In this document: positions 62,785-64,000 of the stretch, in pieces | How the letters are laid out: every line of letters starts with the position of its first letter | Numbering within the stretch: the first letter of the stretch is position 1 | Origin: Streptomyces rishiriensis | GTDB lineage: Bacteria; Actinomycetota; Actinomycetes; Streptomycetales; Streptomycetaceae | DNA: 64,000 bases | NCBI RefSeq assembly: GCF_030815485.1 | Contig: NZ_JAUSWV010000002.1 | Coordinates: 3,906,001 to 3,970,000 of the forward strand | Reading direction: 5' to 3' | The notes under the pieces: model-generated | What the model was told of the DNA's origin: nothing | Databases searched by the model: none | The model's input: the letters and a program-made list of their open reading frames with translations, nothing else | Position numbers and translations under genes: made by a program

Positions 62785-64000
62785 GGAAGGACCTCCGGGG
62801 CGGAAAGCGTCCGGTACGCGGACGAATCGGGGGATGAGGCGCGGGGTGAAGTCTGGGTCGGGCGATGAGGGGAGGAGTGGCCGACCTCGTGGAGGTCGTC
62901 GGCGTCATCGAGGTCGTCGACGTCGTCGATCTCGTCCGGGTCGGCATGCTGATGCGCACGGTCGCGGGCCACGCCCGTCTCCGGTAGGCGCAGGGTGAAC
63001 GTGGAGCCCTGGTTCTCGGCGCTCCACACCGTGACCTCCCCGCCGTGCGAGGCGGCCACGTGCTTGACGATCGCCAGCCCGAGCCCCGTACCGCCCGTCT
63101 GACGGGAGCGGGCCGGATCGACGCGGTAGAAGCGCTCGAAGATGCGCTCCTTGTCCTTGTCGGAGATGCCGATCCCCTGGTCGGTCACGGCGATCTCGAT
63201 CAGGTCCCCGCCCGGCGCGCCCACCCGGCGGGCGGCTATGCCGACGCGGGTCCGGGCGGGTGAGTAGTTGACGGCGTTCTCGACCAGGTTGCCGAGGGCG
63301 GCGGCCAGCTGGCCCCGGTTGCCCCAGACGCGCAGGTCGGCGGTGCCGCCGGCGGCCATGGTGATCTGCTTGGTCCCGGCCTGGTGACGGCAGCGGTCGA
63401 CCGCCTCGGCGACCAGCTCGTCGATGCCGATCGGCTCGGCGTCCTCGAGAGGATCGTCGTTCTGGACCCTCGAGAGGTCGATGAGCTCCTGCACCAGGCT
63501 GGTCAGCCGGGTGGCCTCGATCTGCATACGGCCGGCGAACCGCTCCACCGCCTCCGGATCCTCCGAGGCGTCCATGACGGCCTCGGAGAGGAGGGAGAGC
63601 GCTCCGACCGGCGTCTTCAGCTCATGGCTGACGTTCGCCACGAAGTCCCGCCGGACCGCTTCGATACGACGGGCCTCGGTGAGGTCCTCCACCAGCAGAA
63701 GGACCAGCCGGGATCCCAGCGGAGCCACTCTGGCGGACACGGCGAGAGCCTCGCCGCGCCCGGTCCCGCGCCGGGGAAGGTCCAGCTCGACCTGGCGTAT
63801 CTCTCCGTCGCGTCTGGTGTCCCGGGCCATCTTGAGCATGGGCTCGACGCTGAGCCGGCCACCGCGCACGAGCCCGAGGGCGTAGGCGGCGGAGCTGGCC
63901 TTCACGACGGCGTCAGCCTCGTCGAGCACGACGGCGGAGGAGCGAAGCACGGAGAGGACGGTGTCCACACCCGGCGGAAGCACCGCGTCCGTGTGCAGAG
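62781..64000 (-). CDS. phoR: Sensor histidine kinase PhoR (5' end cut by the window)
   Basis: At least 405 residues; the frame runs off the right edge, and the membrane N-terminus is outside. PAS-like region first, then the H-box FVANVSHELKTPVG, and ATP-binding NLVENAVNYSP, DQGIGISDKDK and TGLGLAIVKHV. Partner of phoP, overlapping it by 4 nt. The C-terminal tail is a run of D/E-rich residues (DEIDDVDDLDDADDL), which is unusual for a kinase end but may be normal in streptomycetes. Confidence 0.95.
   Translation of the reverse strand, partial: LHTDAVLPPGVDTVLSVLRSSAVVLDEADAVVKASSAAYALGLVRGGRLSVEPMLKMARDTRRDGEIRQVELDLPRRGTGRGEALAVSARVAPLGSRLVLLLVEDLTEARRIEAVRRDFVANVSHELKTPVGALSLLSEAVMDASEDPEAVERFAGRMQIEATRLTSLVQELIDLSRVQNDDPLEDAEPIGIDELVAEAVDRCRHQAGTKQITMAAGGTADLRVWGNRGQLAAALGNLVENAVNYSPARTRVGIAARRVGAPGGDLIEIAVTDQGIGISDKDKERIFERFYRVDPARSRQTGGTGLGLAIVKHVAASHGGEVTVWSAENQGSTFTLRLPETGVARDRAHQHADPDEIDDVDDLDDADDLHEVGHSSPHRPTQTSPRASSPDSSAYRTLSAPEVLP

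Overview
The window is high-GC DNA with the codon use, GTG/TTG starts, leaderless genes and gene order of a Streptomyces chromosome core. As I remember the S. coelicolor map, the order follows, in reverse, roughly SCO4310 down to phoR/phoP. There are about 60 genes, one tRNA-Thr(TGT), one IS110-family insertion sequence and several dispersed or tandem repeats. I see no CRISPR array, no prophage and no secondary-metabolite cluster. The two edge genes are cut: the XPB helicase (left) and phoR (right).

Layout. Bases 1-6900: XPB helicase, a HelD/HelR-type RNA polymerase recycling ATPase, CutC, an HD hydrolase, a GNAT and two small genes. Bases 6900-10400: an RpiR/MurR regulator, murQ and a MurNAc-type PTS permease, which look like a MurNAc uptake operon. 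It runs into a 0.55 kb G-rich repeat tract. Bases 11000-17000: a hypothetical protein, a type B carboxylesterase, a DHA2-type efflux pump under a MarR-like operator pair, a phosphoesterase and an old-yellow-enzyme. Bases 17170-20250: an XRE/DUF5753-DUF397 module with a divergent pair of small genes and a methyltransferase remnant. Bases 20350-25980: groEL behind two CIRCE elements, a cold-shock gene, a ThiS-like sulfur carrier, thrC and gpgS. Bases 26120-28670: otsA and otsB (trehalose) and a DUF3263 gene.

Bases 28730-34960: an amino-sugar locus. A solute-binding lipoprotein gene (frameshifted) lies divergent from nagK-nagA, with three DasR-like dre sites between them. An IS110 element separates nagA from a PfkB sugar kinase. 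Bases 34960-43200: a membrane-anchored CBM35 protein, the diguanylate cyclase CdgB, a flavin reductase, GNAT, ArfB, TerD, an ECF41 sigma factor with its CMD partner, and a GNAT-Nudix fusion. Bases 43210-50770: M1 peptidase lipoprotein, pentapeptide protein, a MerR-type promoter before a quinone oxidoreductase, a DHA2 pump, an amine-oxidase-like flavoprotein and a rhomboid-like membrane protein. Bases 50840-64000: tRNA-Thr, msiK (the shared sugar-ABC ATPase, with a dre-like site), a nucleotidyltransferase, a DoxX protein, rlmB (frameshifted), cysS-ispF-ispD-carD, a lipoprotein and phoPR.

Links between genes: murQ/PTS, nagKA, the solute-binding protein and msiK all serve amino-sugar or sugar uptake, and dre-like sites suggest that DasR joins nagKA, the binding protein and msiK. 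otsA, otsB and gpgS make compatible solutes from UDP-glucose. Two single-base frameshifts (SBP, rlmB) in otherwise intact genes look more like sequence errors than decay, but cannot be settled here.
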